From the NCBI GenBank assembly GCA_018267655.1, contig JAFDYB010000002.1:1-64000 (forward strand): a stretch of DNA of 64,000 nucleotides, written 5' to 3'. Both the position numbers and the translations under genes were made by a program. This DNA is from Bacteroidota bacterium. Lineage in GTDB: Bacteria; Bacteroidota; Bacteroidia; B-17B0; Aurantibacillaceae. Positions 28,299-36,355 of the stretch are shown here, one piece after another. The notes below the pieces were generated by a model. The model was not told the origin of the DNA and made no database searches. It saw nothing but the letters and a program-made list of their open reading frames with translations. Each line of letters starts with the position of its first letter. Position 1 is the first letter of the stretch.

Positions 28299-29090
28299 TT
28301 ATAGCATTATTTTAAGATCTATTTTTTCTTTAATTTCTTCTTTAAAAAACACCAATCCAAACCAATAAGCATCAATGCTTAACTTAACTTTCGAATGACT
28401 TTTTATTTCATTCCAAGCTTTTGTCATTTGGCTGCTCCAATAAATATCATCAAAGATTATTATGGTGTTTGGAGTGATTGATTTTAAAAAAAACTCAAAA
28501 TACTGTGTAGTGGCGCTGTAGGTATGATTCCCGTCAACATATATAAAATCGTACGGCGCAACTTGCTCGTTATTAAAAATAGCGTCTTCAAAGGTTTGGT
28601 TTATAAATGTTATATTATTGCAATTGTGCTTTTGAGCCAAATCTTTAGCAAAGTTATGCAATGTTTTTTCTGCCTCAATGCTGGTTACATGTGCTTTTAT
28701 GTTGGCCCTTGATAAATAAAGTGTTGTTAAACCAATGCTGGTTCCCAATTCTAAAATGCGTTTTACATTAAAATAATTTATCAAACGATATAAAATTTCT
28801 GCTTGTTTAATTGAAGAAACTCCATGTTTAGCAATACTTGAAATTGTGCGTAAATTTGAAGCTAATGTATTAGAGCCTGCTCCAAAACCCTGAATAGTTA
28901 TTGATGTAGCTGTTTGCGTTAGTTTTTTTCTTATTTGTTTAAGTGGTTCAAAATCAGAAAATGAATGATGGTTATAAAACACCTCTTCGCATAACTTGTA
29001 AGCAAAGGGCGAATGAATATTATGCCCCCTTCTATTTGATTTTATTAAATGAATAATAAAATATTTAATGCTATGCAATTTATTGCTCAT
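28299..29090 (-). CDS. Class I SAM-dependent methyltransferase (O-methyltransferase-like)
   Basis: 263 residues. The SAM-binding motif is ILELGTSIGLTTLYLS, followed by the acidic strand VTSIEAEKTLHNFA and the catalytic-site region YDFIYVDGNHTY typical of the Methyltransf_24/catechol O-methyltransferase-like group. Upstream residues include NIHSPFAYKLCEEVFY, a conserved start of a Bacteroidota subgroup. The substrate is unknown. Its start overlaps the end of the HTTM gene by 11 bases, so the two are almost certainly translated together. Confidence 0.85.
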   Translation of the reverse strand: MSNKLHSIKYFIIHLIKSNRRGHNIHSPFAYKLCEEVFYNHHSFSDFEPLKQIRKKLTQTATSITIQGFGAGSNTLASNLRTISSIAKHGVSSIKQAEILYRLINYFNVKRILELGTSIGLTTLYLSRANIKAHVTSIEAEKTLHNFAKDLAQKHNCNNITFINQTFEDAIFNNEQVAPYDFIYVDGNHTYSATTQYFEFFLKSITPNTIIIFDDIYWSSQMTKAWNEIKSHSKVKLSIDAYWFGLVFFKEEIKEKIDLKIML

Positions 29091-30519
29091 TACAGATACA
29101 ATAAAAATTTTTAATTGGGTTTGTTGTTCTATAATCAGGCAAATTTATTTTACTCATAAAATATAAACTTAATGAGGCTATTTTTTTATCCGGATGATTT
29201 TTTTGCCATTTTTTTAAATAGTAGTTGCAATACAAAGGGCGCAAAAAAGTATGATTATCGTCCTGCATATTTTCAGCAAGTTTACGCCACCTATCGTTTT
29301 TATACATGCTTACTATATGCTTAGGTTTTGAGAAATCAACATAATCTTGATTTTTATACAAATCCCATTGTCTGCCAATGCTATCGCTGCCATAGTAAAC
29401 AAACCAGCCATCATTTTTTATGATGCTTGGCGAAAACATTCCCCAATATTGGTCGAAACGAAAAATGTTTATTACTGTTTGAAACACCGGCTTTAGTTCG
29501 TAATTAAACCACCACATTGATTGTAAATTATACGTAAGGCTCAAAATTATAATACTAAAGCAAATACTGTTTTTTATACTTGAAATATACGGCTGTTTTT
29601 TTCTTAATCCAAAAAACTGTTTTAAAGTTAAAAATTTAAGCACTTTTGAAAGCCTATTAATTATTTGCGTTGGCAATAGTGCAAGTGCAGTGGTTATATT
29701 TATGATGTAAAACAACCCTACATAAAGCGTTAATCCAATGCCTATATGTAAGGTTACAAGTAGCACAAATGCTAATAATCGAAAATTTCCTTTTTTTGAG
29801 GGTGCCAGTATTAATATTGGAATCAAACATTCAATTACAAAAACAAGGTGCGTGAGACACCTCATCAATATTGAATATTTGTATAAGTAATCTCCAAAAA
29901 AAGGTAACCTAATTTGATCGAGGCTTAATGCATAGTAAATAGCTGTTCCTTCTGAGCGCCACTCCGGCGAGTTTTTAAAAAAAACAGTAAATATATACAC
30001 CGATGCAATAAGTAACAAATAGCCAATATTAGCCATTATATTTTGGGTTGGTTTTACTATATACCTCTTAGCATCTACTGAAAAATAGTGCTGCCAAGGC
30101 AGAAATAAACCCCAAAATAAAAGTAATCGTAAAAGCTCATCGCCGCTTTGAAGTATAAATAAATTACGGTTGTGTAGCGATAAATACAACAGCCAAACTA
30201 TAAGATTACTAATTCGAGTTTTATAGCCTATCAATAAAAAAAACGTACATAAAAAGTGAATAGCAAAAAGTAATGCAATAAAATAATATGTCCCACTCCA
30301 TAAGTGAATGCTCCAAAATCCACTTTTCCAAGCAAAGTTTTTTACAACGTGTAATGGCCAAATACCTGCATCACAGTAATGCGCTTCTAAATCACTAAAC
30401 CGAATACATAAATCAATAATAATTACAATTGAAACACCAATGCGCATTAAAGCTAAAGCTCTATAATCAAGGCTATATGCTTTTTTAAGCCAACAAAATT
30501 TTCGCTTTAACCAATACAC
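29080..30519 (-). CDS. HTTM-domain integral membrane protein (vitamin K gamma-carboxylase-like)
   Basis: 479 residues from a GTG start at 30519. The first half has at least four to six membrane helices of the HTTM type: RALALMRIGVSIVIIIDL, then EAHYCDAGIWPLHVV, FLLIGYKTRISNLIVWLLYL and GDELLRLLLFWGLFLPW, the pattern seen in vitamin K-dependent gamma-carboxylases and relatives. The C-terminal part after the last helix is soluble and likely periplasmic (FDQYWGMFSPSIIKNDGWFV). Bacterial HTTM proteins mostly have unknown substrates. It overlaps a methyltransferase gene by 11 bases. The start is uncertain: a terminator hairpin ends only 14 bases upstream, so an internal start near the MRIGVS segment is possible. 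Confidence 0.85.
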   Translation of the reverse strand: MYWLKRKFCWLKKAYSLDYRALALMRIGVSIVIIIDLCIRFSDLEAHYCDAGIWPLHVVKNFAWKSGFWSIHLWSGTYYFIALLFAIHFLCTFFLLIGYKTRISNLIVWLLYLSLHNRNLFILQSGDELLRLLLFWGLFLPWQHYFSVDAKRYIVKPTQNIMANIGYLLLIASVYIFTVFFKNSPEWRSEGTAIYYALSLDQIRLPFFGDYLYKYSILMRCLTHLVFVIECLIPILILAPSKKGNFRLLAFVLLVTLHIGIGLTLYVGLFYIINITTALALLPTQIINRLSKVLKFLTLKQFFGLRKKQPYISSIKNSICFSIIILSLTYNLQSMWWFNYELKPVFQTVINIFRFDQYWGMFSPSIIKNDGWFVYYGSDSIGRQWDLYKNQDYVDFSKPKHIVSMYKNDRWRKLAENMQDDNHTFLRPLYCNYYLKKWQKNHPDKKIASLSLYFMSKINLPDYRTTNPIKNFYCICNEQ

Positions 30520-30533
30520 ATAACAAAGTAAAT

Positions 30534-30566
30534 AAAAAAACGGTTACTTATTTAAAGCAACCGTTT
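30534..30566 (-). terminator. Rho-independent terminator of the Ser/Thr-rich lipoprotein gene
   Basis: Read on the minus strand, AAACGGTT and AACCGTTT pair over a 13-base loop and are followed by a run of seven T. It lies 22 bases past the lipoprotein stop codon. Confidence 0.8.
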
Positions 30567-30588
30567 AATAAATTTTTTAAAAAAATAA

Positions 30589-31143
30589 CTAATTACACGA
30601 CACTGTGCCGCTTACTGTAACCGCAGGAAAGTTGAAATTTTGTTGCACTAGCTGCACATTATTTACATAAGCAGTTATACCGCTTGTGCTTGTTTGTACA
30701 GATACGCTACCGGAATTAGTTTTTGAATACCAAACAATATTTGCAGGTTGCCCGGGTGCATTAACTGCTTGTACCGCGCAAACGCCTGCCGATGCGTATT
30801 GCCCAACTGCATAATTACCTGCAGATGGTGGCGTAGCAAATGTAATGGTAACTTGAGTAGATCCATTATTTCCTTGAATAACTAGGCTACTGCTCGATGC
30901 GCATGTTGGGTTACTCCAACCACTACCACCCGTATTGATACTTGAGTTATTAGTTGCCGGGTTTACAACAGTGTTTGTACCCGTTGTTGTTTGTACATTT
31001 ACATTGGGATTAGCACCCGTTCCGGTGGCATTTTGCCTATAGGTTGGCGCTATTGAATTATCACTATTCTTCTTATTACAAGAAAAAAATATTATTAACG
31101 AAAGTGATGATGCAATAAACAAAGATTTAATTAATTTTTGCAT
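30589..31143 (-). CDS. Small Asn/Thr-rich lipoprotein of unknown function
   Basis: 184 residues. The signal sequence ends in a lipobox (LIIFFSC, cysteine 22). A disordered linker rich in Asn, Thr and Gly (about 30-80) leads to a compact beta-rich domain (about 85-184) with four cysteines that may pair (TCASSS, GVCAVQ, final VSCN). The linker-plus-domain layout suggests a surface- or periplasm-exposed lipoprotein. It has its own probable promoter and a strong terminator, so it is a single-gene unit. No family recognised. Confidence 0.75.
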   Translation of the reverse strand: MQKLIKSLFIASSLSLIIFFSCNKKNSDNSIAPTYRQNATGTGANPNVNVQTTTGTNTVVNPATNNSSINTGGSGWSNPTCASSSSLVIQGNNGSTQVTITFATPPSAGNYAVGQYASAGVCAVQAVNAPGQPANIVWYSKTNSGSVSVQTSTSGITAYVNNVQLVQQNFNFPAVTVSGTVSCN

Positions 31144-31163
31144 GATGTATAAATTTGTAGTAT

Positions 31164-31171
31164 CAAATATA
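31164..31171 (-). promoter_or_regulatory. Bacteroidota -7 box (TATATTTG) for the lipoprotein gene
   Basis: On the minus strand TATATTTG lies 20 bases before the ATG at 31143. A TTG occurs 16 bases upstream of it rather than the preferred 19, so the -33 box is doubtful. Confidence 0.4.
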
Positions 31172-31253
31172 GTATTTTTTTTTTTAACAACCTAAAAATA
31201 ATAGAATTATTGAGCGAAATAACACTTTTGGTTATTGAACAAAAAACCACCCA

Positions 31254-32441
31254 TTACATCACTATTAATTTTTTCTTGTACTTATTGTTTGTTAAAATAT
31301 AAATACCTTTTTCTAAACCAATAATTTCAGCCCTGTAGTTGTTGCTATTATTCAATTCTATCTCGTTTATCTGACGTCCAAGTTGATCATATAATAAAAT
31401 TTTTGCTTCTGTTTTTCCGCTTATATGGATGCTGCCTGAGTTAAGGTCAGAATAAACGTTAAGTTCATTTAAAAAAAACGGATTCTCTTCAATTCCGGTG
31501 GCCGTACACCATGTAATGCCGGAGCTGATGTATCCTGAGTTATAATCAATATAAGGTGCTGTAGGTGGTGGAGTTAAGTCACAAAATTGAAAGTTTCCAA
31601 CCATTGCTCCCGAGTTGGCAGAAGTATCTTGCACTCGGTAAATACCCGTTGCTGTGCCTAAAATACTATCGGTATTATACCAACTTTTATTTACATATAC
31701 TTTTCCGGCGTTCCAAAACCTTGCGGTGTTTGATAAAGAGTGGTTATTAAAATTCTTACTCAATATTAAATATGAATTAGGGAAGTTATTAAAGTAGCCT
31801 TTATTCCAAATACTTTGACTCATTGTAAGCGTATCGTTATTACTAAAAGTTGTTGAATTTGTTATTGATTTTCCTGAGTAATATCCATTGTTATTAAACA
31901 CGCCAAAGTTGGTACTCCAATTAATCATCATACGACCATTATTTAAAAAATAAGCTGCGGTTGTGATGCTGTCTCCAATTATTTTTCCAGAACTTGTATT
32001 GGTAAAATTTGCTGCAACATACATGCTGTCCATTTTAATAGTTCCGCTATTTACAAAATTAATTGAATTAGTTATTGCACTTAACGTATAGGAACCACTG
32101 TTTGAGGCGCTCCCGGCAGAGAGCAGTAAATACCTAAAGTTAGCATTACCGCCATTGTTGTACATATAAGCACCATTTATCCAAATATCTCGGTTGTTTG
32201 AAGCGTCTTGTATTAATGAGCCGGGGCTGTTAATTGTAATTCCACCCGAGGTGAATGATAAACTAGTATTTAATGTAATGTTATGATTAATACTAACACT
32301 GTAATTACCAAACGGCACACACATACAATTCCATGTGCTTGGGTTTAACCAATTTCCATTACTTACCGAACTTGCTGTTTGCGATTGGTATGTTAATTGT
32401 AATAATACCGTTAAAACTGCTGTGTAAATTATTTTTCTCAT
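31254..32441 (-). CDS. T9SS cargo protein with type A sorting domain
   Basis: 395 residues. A signal peptide (MRKIIYTAVLTVLLQLTYQSQ) precedes a G8/beta-helix-like region: the GNWLNPSTWNCMCVPFGNYS opening is common in Bacteroidota exported proteins, and it is followed by many short N-rich strands (NNGRMMIN, NNGYYSGKS, WNKGYF, WNAGKVYVN) that suggest a right-handed parallel beta-helix. The last 75 residues form a T9SS type A sorting domain (LNVYSDLNSGSIHISG, LLYDQLGRQINEIEL, GLEKGIYILTNN, KKLIVM), although the usual YPNP at its start is replaced by YSDL. The function is unknown; beta-helices often bind or cut polysaccharide. Confidence 0.87.
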   Translation of the reverse strand: MRKIIYTAVLTVLLQLTYQSQTASSVSNGNWLNPSTWNCMCVPFGNYSVSINHNITLNTSLSFTSGGITINSPGSLIQDASNNRDIWINGAYMYNNGGNANFRYLLLSAGSASNSGSYTLSAITNSINFVNSGTIKMDSMYVAANFTNTSSGKIIGDSITTAAYFLNNGRMMINWSTNFGVFNNNGYYSGKSITNSTTFSNNDTLTMSQSIWNKGYFNNFPNSYLILSKNFNNHSLSNTARFWNAGKVYVNKSWYNTDSILGTATGIYRVQDTSANSGAMVGNFQFCDLTPPPTAPYIDYNSGYISSGITWCTATGIEENPFFLNELNVYSDLNSGSIHISGKTEAKILLYDQLGRQINEIELNNSNNYRAEIIGLEKGIYILTNNKYKKKLIVM

Positions 32442-32521
32442 AAATTATTTGTACCTTAAAGCTAAACTATTTTAGGATTAATTTTTAAATTTATCATAAA
32501 TCCTACATGGTTTTAGCTTAC

Positions 32522-32543
32522 AAGTGCTTGATTTACAGCACTT
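32522..32543. other. Perfect 7-bp hairpin in the gap between T9SS cargo and MBL genes
   Basis: AAGTGCT and AGCACTT enclose an 8-base loop, about 50 bases beyond the 3' end of the MBL-fold gene on the minus strand. It lacks a following T-run on that strand, so it may be a weak terminator or a 3'-end processing hairpin. Confidence 0.3.
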
Positions 32544-32591
32544 TTAAAAGCATGAAAAAATCAATAAAAGAATGATTAAAAAGTATTACAG

Positions 32592-33230
32592 CTAATTTAA
32601 AAAAGGATTGTTTTGTTTTTCCTCTCTAATAGTGGTTGCCGGGCCATGTCCGCTGTAAACTTTTGTTTCGTTGGGGAGGGTAAATAAATGCGTTTTAATT
32701 GATGTAATAAGTGCCTCAAAATCACCCATTGGCAAATCGGTTCGTCCTATGCTATTTTTAAATAAAACGTCTCCGCTAATAAGTATATTGTTTTTTTGGT
32801 TGTAGAAAGAGATGCTTCCCGGTGAATGACCGGGTGTATGAAAGCAATGTAATTCATACTCATCAAGTAAAATAACATCGTTGTGATTAATAAATTTTTT
32901 TGGAGTAGGCGAAGCTTCTGCTTCTATACCATACATTTGAGCACTCTGCTGCAAGTTTTCAATAAAATAAATATCGGCTTTATGAAGTTCAGGCAATAAT
33001 TTATATTCATTAAAAATAAAATTATTTCCCAATACATGGTCTATATGTGCATGTGTAAGTAATAGCTTTGAAGGATTTAAATTTTTTGAATGAATAAAGT
33101 TTTTTAGAACTTGATTTTCAGTGTTATTACTATTACCGGGGTCGATAATAAAAGCATTACCTGTATTTGTGTAAAGCAGATACGTATTTTCTTGAAATGG
33201 GTTAAAACAAAAACTTTTTAAATACAGCAT
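32592..33230 (-). CDS. MBL-fold metallo-hydrolase (glyoxalase II-like)
   Basis: 212 residues. The zinc motif THAHIDH gives H60, H62, D64 and H65; further ligands are in HTPGHSPGS, the bridging aspartate in ISGDVLF and the last histidine in YSGHGPAT. Length and motif spacing match the short glyoxalase II-like hydrolases that act on thioesters such as lactoyl-glutathione or similar, here possibly with another thiol. Its start overlaps the mrp stop by one base (TAATG), so it is co-translated with an iron-sulfur carrier gene. Confidence 0.9.
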   Translation of the reverse strand: MLYLKSFCFNPFQENTYLLYTNTGNAFIIDPGNSNNTENQVLKNFIHSKNLNPSKLLLTHAHIDHVLGNNFIFNEYKLLPELHKADIYFIENLQQSAQMYGIEAEASPTPKKFINHNDVILLDEYELHCFHTPGHSPGSISFYNQKNNILISGDVLFKNSIGRTDLPMGDFEALITSIKTHLFTLPNETKVYSGHGPATTIREEKQNNPFLN

Positions 33231-34312
33231 TAGGCTTCTGTTAAAATTTGTTTTGAATTTTGTATAGCAATTTGCTGCGCAACATTTTGTGCCATTTCAA
33301 TAAATGTTAAGGCCTGTTCAGTAGTTTGCTGTAATACTGCCGGATTTCCTGCATCTGCAGCTTCGCGAACGCTTTGTACAAGCGGAATTTGTGCTACTAA
33401 AGGGATATTTAATTCTTCACTTAAATGCTTAATGCCATCTTTGCCGAAAATATAATATTTATTATCTGGCAATTCTTCAGGAGTAAACCAAGCCATGTTT
33501 TCAACTAATCCAAGCACGGGAACCTTAATTTGTTCTAATTGAAACAGTGATATGCCTTTACGCGCATCACTAATAGCAACAGCTTGCGGTGTACACACCA
33601 CAACAGCACCCGTTAATGGTATTTGACTGCATAAGGTTATTTGTATGTCACCTGTGCCGGGAGGCAAATCAACAATTAAATAATCTAATTCACCCCAAAC
33701 GGTATCGTAAAAAAGTTGACTAAGTGCTTTGCTGGCCATTGGCCCTCTAAGCGCAACAACTTGACCGGGGCCTGCTAAAAAGCCTATTGAATTTAGCTTA
33801 ACGCCATGGCTAATAATCGGGTTCATAATACGCCGCCCGTTAAACTCAGCCGGACCAGGCATATCACGCTCAACACCAAACATTATATGTTGTGATGGCC
33901 CATAAATATCAGCGTCAACTAAACCTACTTTTGCGCCTTGCTTGCTTAAGGCTACTGCTAAATTTGCAGCAATTGTACTTTTTCCAACACCGCCTTTGCC
34001 ACTCGCTACTGCAATTATATTTTTTACGTCTTTAAGTGTGGTTTCGTCTTTTGGTTTTTTGCCGGTTACATGCGCTGTCATATTAATTTTTACAGTAGCG
34101 TTTTTATCAACGTAATGTAAAATAGCATTCATGCAAGCGTTATGAATAAAATCCTTCATAGGGCAGGCCGGTGTTGTTAGCACTACTGTAAATGAAACGG
34201 AGCTACCATCAATAACAATATCTTTAATCATGTTAAGGGTAACCAAATCTTTTTTTAAATCGGGGTCGTCAACGTGTTTTAGAGCTTCTAAAACTTTTTC
34301 GGTTGTTATCAT
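33230..34312 (-). CDS. mrp: Mrp/ApbC-family iron-sulfur cluster carrier ATPase
   Basis: 360 residues. An N-terminal MIP18/DUF59 domain (about 1-85, with TTPACPMKD) is followed by a P-loop ATPase of the MinD/Mrp group with deviant Walker A GKGGVGKST at 105-113 and LVDADIYGPSQH. The protein carries and hands on [4Fe-4S] clusters in the cytoplasm. The C-terminal C-x-x-C that holds the cluster in E. coli-type Mrp is not found; the equivalent stretch reads MAWFTPEELPDNKYYIFG. In my recollection this is common in Bacteroidota homologues. It follows rpmF after a terminator and overlaps the MBL gene by one base. Confidence 0.93.
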   Translation of the reverse strand: MITTEKVLEALKHVDDPDLKKDLVTLNMIKDIVIDGSSVSFTVVLTTPACPMKDFIHNACMNAILHYVDKNATVKINMTAHVTGKKPKDETTLKDVKNIIAVASGKGGVGKSTIAANLAVALSKQGAKVGLVDADIYGPSQHIMFGVERDMPGPAEFNGRRIMNPIISHGVKLNSIGFLAGPGQVVALRGPMASKALSQLFYDTVWGELDYLIVDLPPGTGDIQITLCSQIPLTGAVVVCTPQAVAISDARKGISLFQLEQIKVPVLGLVENMAWFTPEELPDNKYYIFGKDGIKHLSEELNIPLVAQIPLVQSVREAADAGNPAVLQQTTEQALTFIEMAQNVAQQIAIQNSKQILTEA

Positions 34313-34325
34313 TTTATATAAAACT

Positions 34326-34357
34326 AAAAAAGCAGATTTTATAAAACCTGCTTTTAA
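34326..34357 (-). terminator. Rho-independent terminator after rpmF
   Basis: On the minus strand AAAAGCAG pairs with CTGCTTTT, and the intervening bases can extend the stem nearly to the apex (TTTT/AAAA); a T-run follows. It lies 8 bases past the rpmF stop and only 14 bases before the mrp start, so it may partly attenuate mrp. Confidence 0.8.
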
Positions 34358-34364
34358 TATTAAA

Positions 34365-34553
34365 TTATTTTTCTGCTTTTTCCATTACTACTTTTCCTTT
34401 GTAGTAAAGTTTACCTTCAAACCAGTGAGAGCGGTGCATTAAATGAGCTTCGCCGGTTGTTGTATCTTTTCCAATTGTCATTTGAGGTGCCTTGTATGTG
34501 GCACGACGCGAATCGCGACGAGCGCGCGATAGTTTTCGTTTAGGATTAGGCAT
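34365..34553 (-). CDS. rpmF: 50S ribosomal protein L32
   Basis: 62 residues. [20 protein letters not shown] is the L32 N-terminus, followed by the conserved CPTTGEAHL-like stretch, here [14 protein letters not shown], and LYYKGKVV. The four zinc-binding cysteines of the C+ form are absent, as is usual for the C- form. It follows the DUF177 gene by 11 bases, the widely conserved yceD-rpmF pair. Confidence 0.96.
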   Translation of the reverse strand: MPNPKRKLSRARRDSRRATYKAPQMTIGKDTTTGEAHLMHRSHWFEGKLYYKGKVVMEKAEK

Positions 34554-34564
34554 TGTGTGTTATT

Positions 34565-35092
34565 TTAATTTTTATTATATTTTACTTTATTTAATTGCTC
34601 CCACATTGGGTTATTTGCATCTGAATTATTTTTTGAGTTTTTTATTGAAATACTTTCAAGTTTTTTTAAAGTTTCGTTATCGCATTTGTACTTACTGTTT
34701 ATTTCGCAAGGAACTTTTCGCAGAGGTAAAGCAACAGTAACAAATTCGTAAATAGGTTGTTTTAAATCAATTGTTTCTGCACCTTCAGCTAATACCAAAA
34801 TTTCATCGGTTGATTCTTCAGGATTTCCATGTTTTATTACCAGCTTTTCATTGGCAACTAATGGAATTTCGTACTCGGCTAAGCAACGATCGCAATCAAT
34901 CGTAATCAATCCTTTTATGTTAAACACCAAACTCAATAAGTTATTTTGTTTAGTTAAAACTACAACGACTTTAAGTTCAATTTTATTAAACTCATCTAAT
35001 TCAGCAAAGAACGTTTTATCAATATCAAATTCAAATTCATGAACTCCTATGGATAAGCCCCCAAAATTTATGTAATACTTGCTTTTTGCCAC
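34565..35092 (-). CDS. DUF177/YceD-family protein, 23S rRNA accumulation type
   Basis: 175 residues from a GTG start at 35092; no ATG is available nearby. The hallmark is a cysteine pair region DCDRCLAEYEIPL in the middle, plus an acidic segment (ESTDEILVLAEGAETIDL) and the end motif LPLRKVPC. Relatives in other bacteria are needed for normal 23S rRNA levels. The position directly before rpmF is the strongest evidence for the call. Confidence 0.92.
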   Translation of the reverse strand: MAKSKYYINFGGLSIGVHEFEFDIDKTFFAELDEFNKIELKVVVVLTKQNNLLSLVFNIKGLITIDCDRCLAEYEIPLVANEKLVIKHGNPEESTDEILVLAEGAETIDLKQPIYEFVTVALPLRKVPCEINSKYKCDNETLKKLESISIKNSKNNSDANNPMWEQLNKVKYNKN

Positions 35093-35154
35093 AAAATTTT
35101 ATTAAGGGATTGCAAATATAGGCAATTTATTTTATTCACAATGTTTTTAACAAC

Positions 35155-35183
35155 AAAAAAAACTTCGCAAAACGAAGGTTTTT
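35155..35183 (-). terminator. Rho-independent terminator of T9SS cargo gene
   Basis: CTTCG and CGAAG pair over a 5-base loop. An eight-base T-run follows on the minus strand and a five-base T-run on the plus strand, so it can work in both directions. It lies 24 bases past the stop at 35207. Confidence 0.75.
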
Positions 35184-35206
35184 AATAAAGTGAGTGTAAA
35201 ATGCTT

Positions 35207-36244
35207 TTATTTTGATGTGATTACTAGCTTTTCGGTTTTAAATCCACTTGCGGTTGTCATTCTCACAAAATAAGTGCCGGCAGGGAGTGTAGAAAGGTTT
35301 AATCGAATATTTGCCTCATTTTCATTTATATTTTGCGATGCTACAAGAGCCCCTAGTGTATTAATTACTTCTACTTTAGAAGCTGCACTTTCTGATACTA
35401 ATAAATCAACTAAACCATCGTTACTTGGGTTTGGGTATAATTTAAAAGGAGCATTTAAATTGTGAGATATATTTGCTAAGCCTGTTGCTAACATTGCAGT
35501 ACCATTTATAAGTACGCTGTCAATGCGCCATGTTCCGCTAGATAAGCCAGATGATACGGTTCCGCTTCCTACCGAGTTCCATGCGTACATGCGAATTGAA
35601 ACAGAATTTGTGATGTTAGATATGCCGGCTCCGGTAAATGTTACGCCGCAAACGTTGTTTGACATATATGCTTGTGGCATTGCCGTAGAGCTGTACACTG
35701 CATTTTGGCTCCAAAAGAAGGTGTTTGCCGGAGAGGTAAGAATTTGTATTACAGGAGTGCTTGCACTTGCAGCCGCACCAAGTGGAGTGTATGATGCAAT
35801 AGCATTAGCTGTAAAATTATCGCCACTTGTGCGAACTACCCAACTGCGAGGACCACGGTTATTTCTTGAAGCTTGAAATGACATACTCACTAATGAAATT
35901 TTATATCCTGATTGTGGTGTAAGTACAACTTCGTAATTACGAGTTAAATCAATTGAGCCTGTCATTGCTGAATAAGTGTCGGTTGGTGTAACCGAAGCGT
36001 AGCCAACAGTAAAGCCACCCCAATTCCAGTAGCCGCTGCCGCCATTCACATAAGTTCCGGTGCAAACACCATTAGCAGTAAACGAACCTGACATTACACC
36101 CGTAGCTGTTGGCGAAGGCGTTGGATCAGTACAAGATGTTGACATTGTTGCGTTTGTGAAAGGGTAATAAAGCGAAAATGCTTGACCCGACATATTACTT
36201 ATTGAAAGCAATAATGAAACAGATAACAGTAATTTTTTAATCAT
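35207..36244 (-). CDS. T9SS cargo protein with type A sorting domain
   Basis: 345 residues. A signal peptide (MIKKLLLSVSLLLSISNMSGQ) is followed by a beta-sandwich-like domain (about 25-255) with conserved Trp/Gly strands (YWNWGGFTVGYAS, NRGPRSWVVRTSGD, SGTWRIDSVLING). The last 75 residues are a T9SS type A sorting domain (FKLYPNPSNDGLVDL, VEVINTLGALVAS, LSTLPAGTYFVRM, KTEKLVITSK). The middle domain looks like the PEP-CTERM/lamin-tail-adjacent type seen in many secreted Bacteroidota proteins of unknown role. Its promoter is the best in the window, and it has its own terminator, so it is a single-gene unit. Confidence 0.88.
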   Translation of the reverse strand: MIKKLLLSVSLLLSISNMSGQAFSLYYPFTNATMSTSCTDPTPSPTATGVMSGSFTANGVCTGTYVNGGSGYWNWGGFTVGYASVTPTDTYSAMTGSIDLTRNYEVVLTPQSGYKISLVSMSFQASRNNRGPRSWVVRTSGDNFTANAIASYTPLGAAASASTPVIQILTSPANTFFWSQNAVYSSTAMPQAYMSNNVCGVTFTGAGISNITNSVSIRMYAWNSVGSGTVSSGLSSGTWRIDSVLINGTAMLATGLANISHNLNAPFKLYPNPSNDGLVDLLVSESAASKVEVINTLGALVASQNINENEANIRLNLSTLPAGTYFVRMTTASGFKTEKLVITSK

Positions 36245-36266
36245 AATAATTTGTTTTATTTAAAAT

Positions 36267-36296
36267 CAAAAGTATTAAATTATTGGATTCCTACAA
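36267..36296 (-). promoter_or_regulatory. Full Bacteroidota promoter (TTG-N19-TACTTTTG)
   Basis: On the minus strand, TTG at 36294-36296 and TACTTTTG at 36267-36274 are spaced by exactly 19 bases, matching the Bacteroidota sigma-70 consensus TTG-N19-TAnnTTTG. It would start transcription about 15-20 bases before the T9SS cargo ATG at 36244. Confidence 0.65.
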
Positions 36297-36340
36297 TTAA
36301 TATTTTATTAATATTTTATTAATAATTTGTTTTCTTATTT

Positions 36341-36348
36341 TATTTTTG
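36341..36348 (+). promoter_or_regulatory. Bacteroidota -7 box (TATTTTTG) close to the twin-thioredoxin ATG
   Basis: TATTTTTG ends only 7 bases before the ATG at 36356, so a transcript starting from it would be nearly leaderless. The surroundings are T-rich, so a chance match is possible. Confidence 0.3.
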
Positions 36349-36355
36349 TTGTTTA

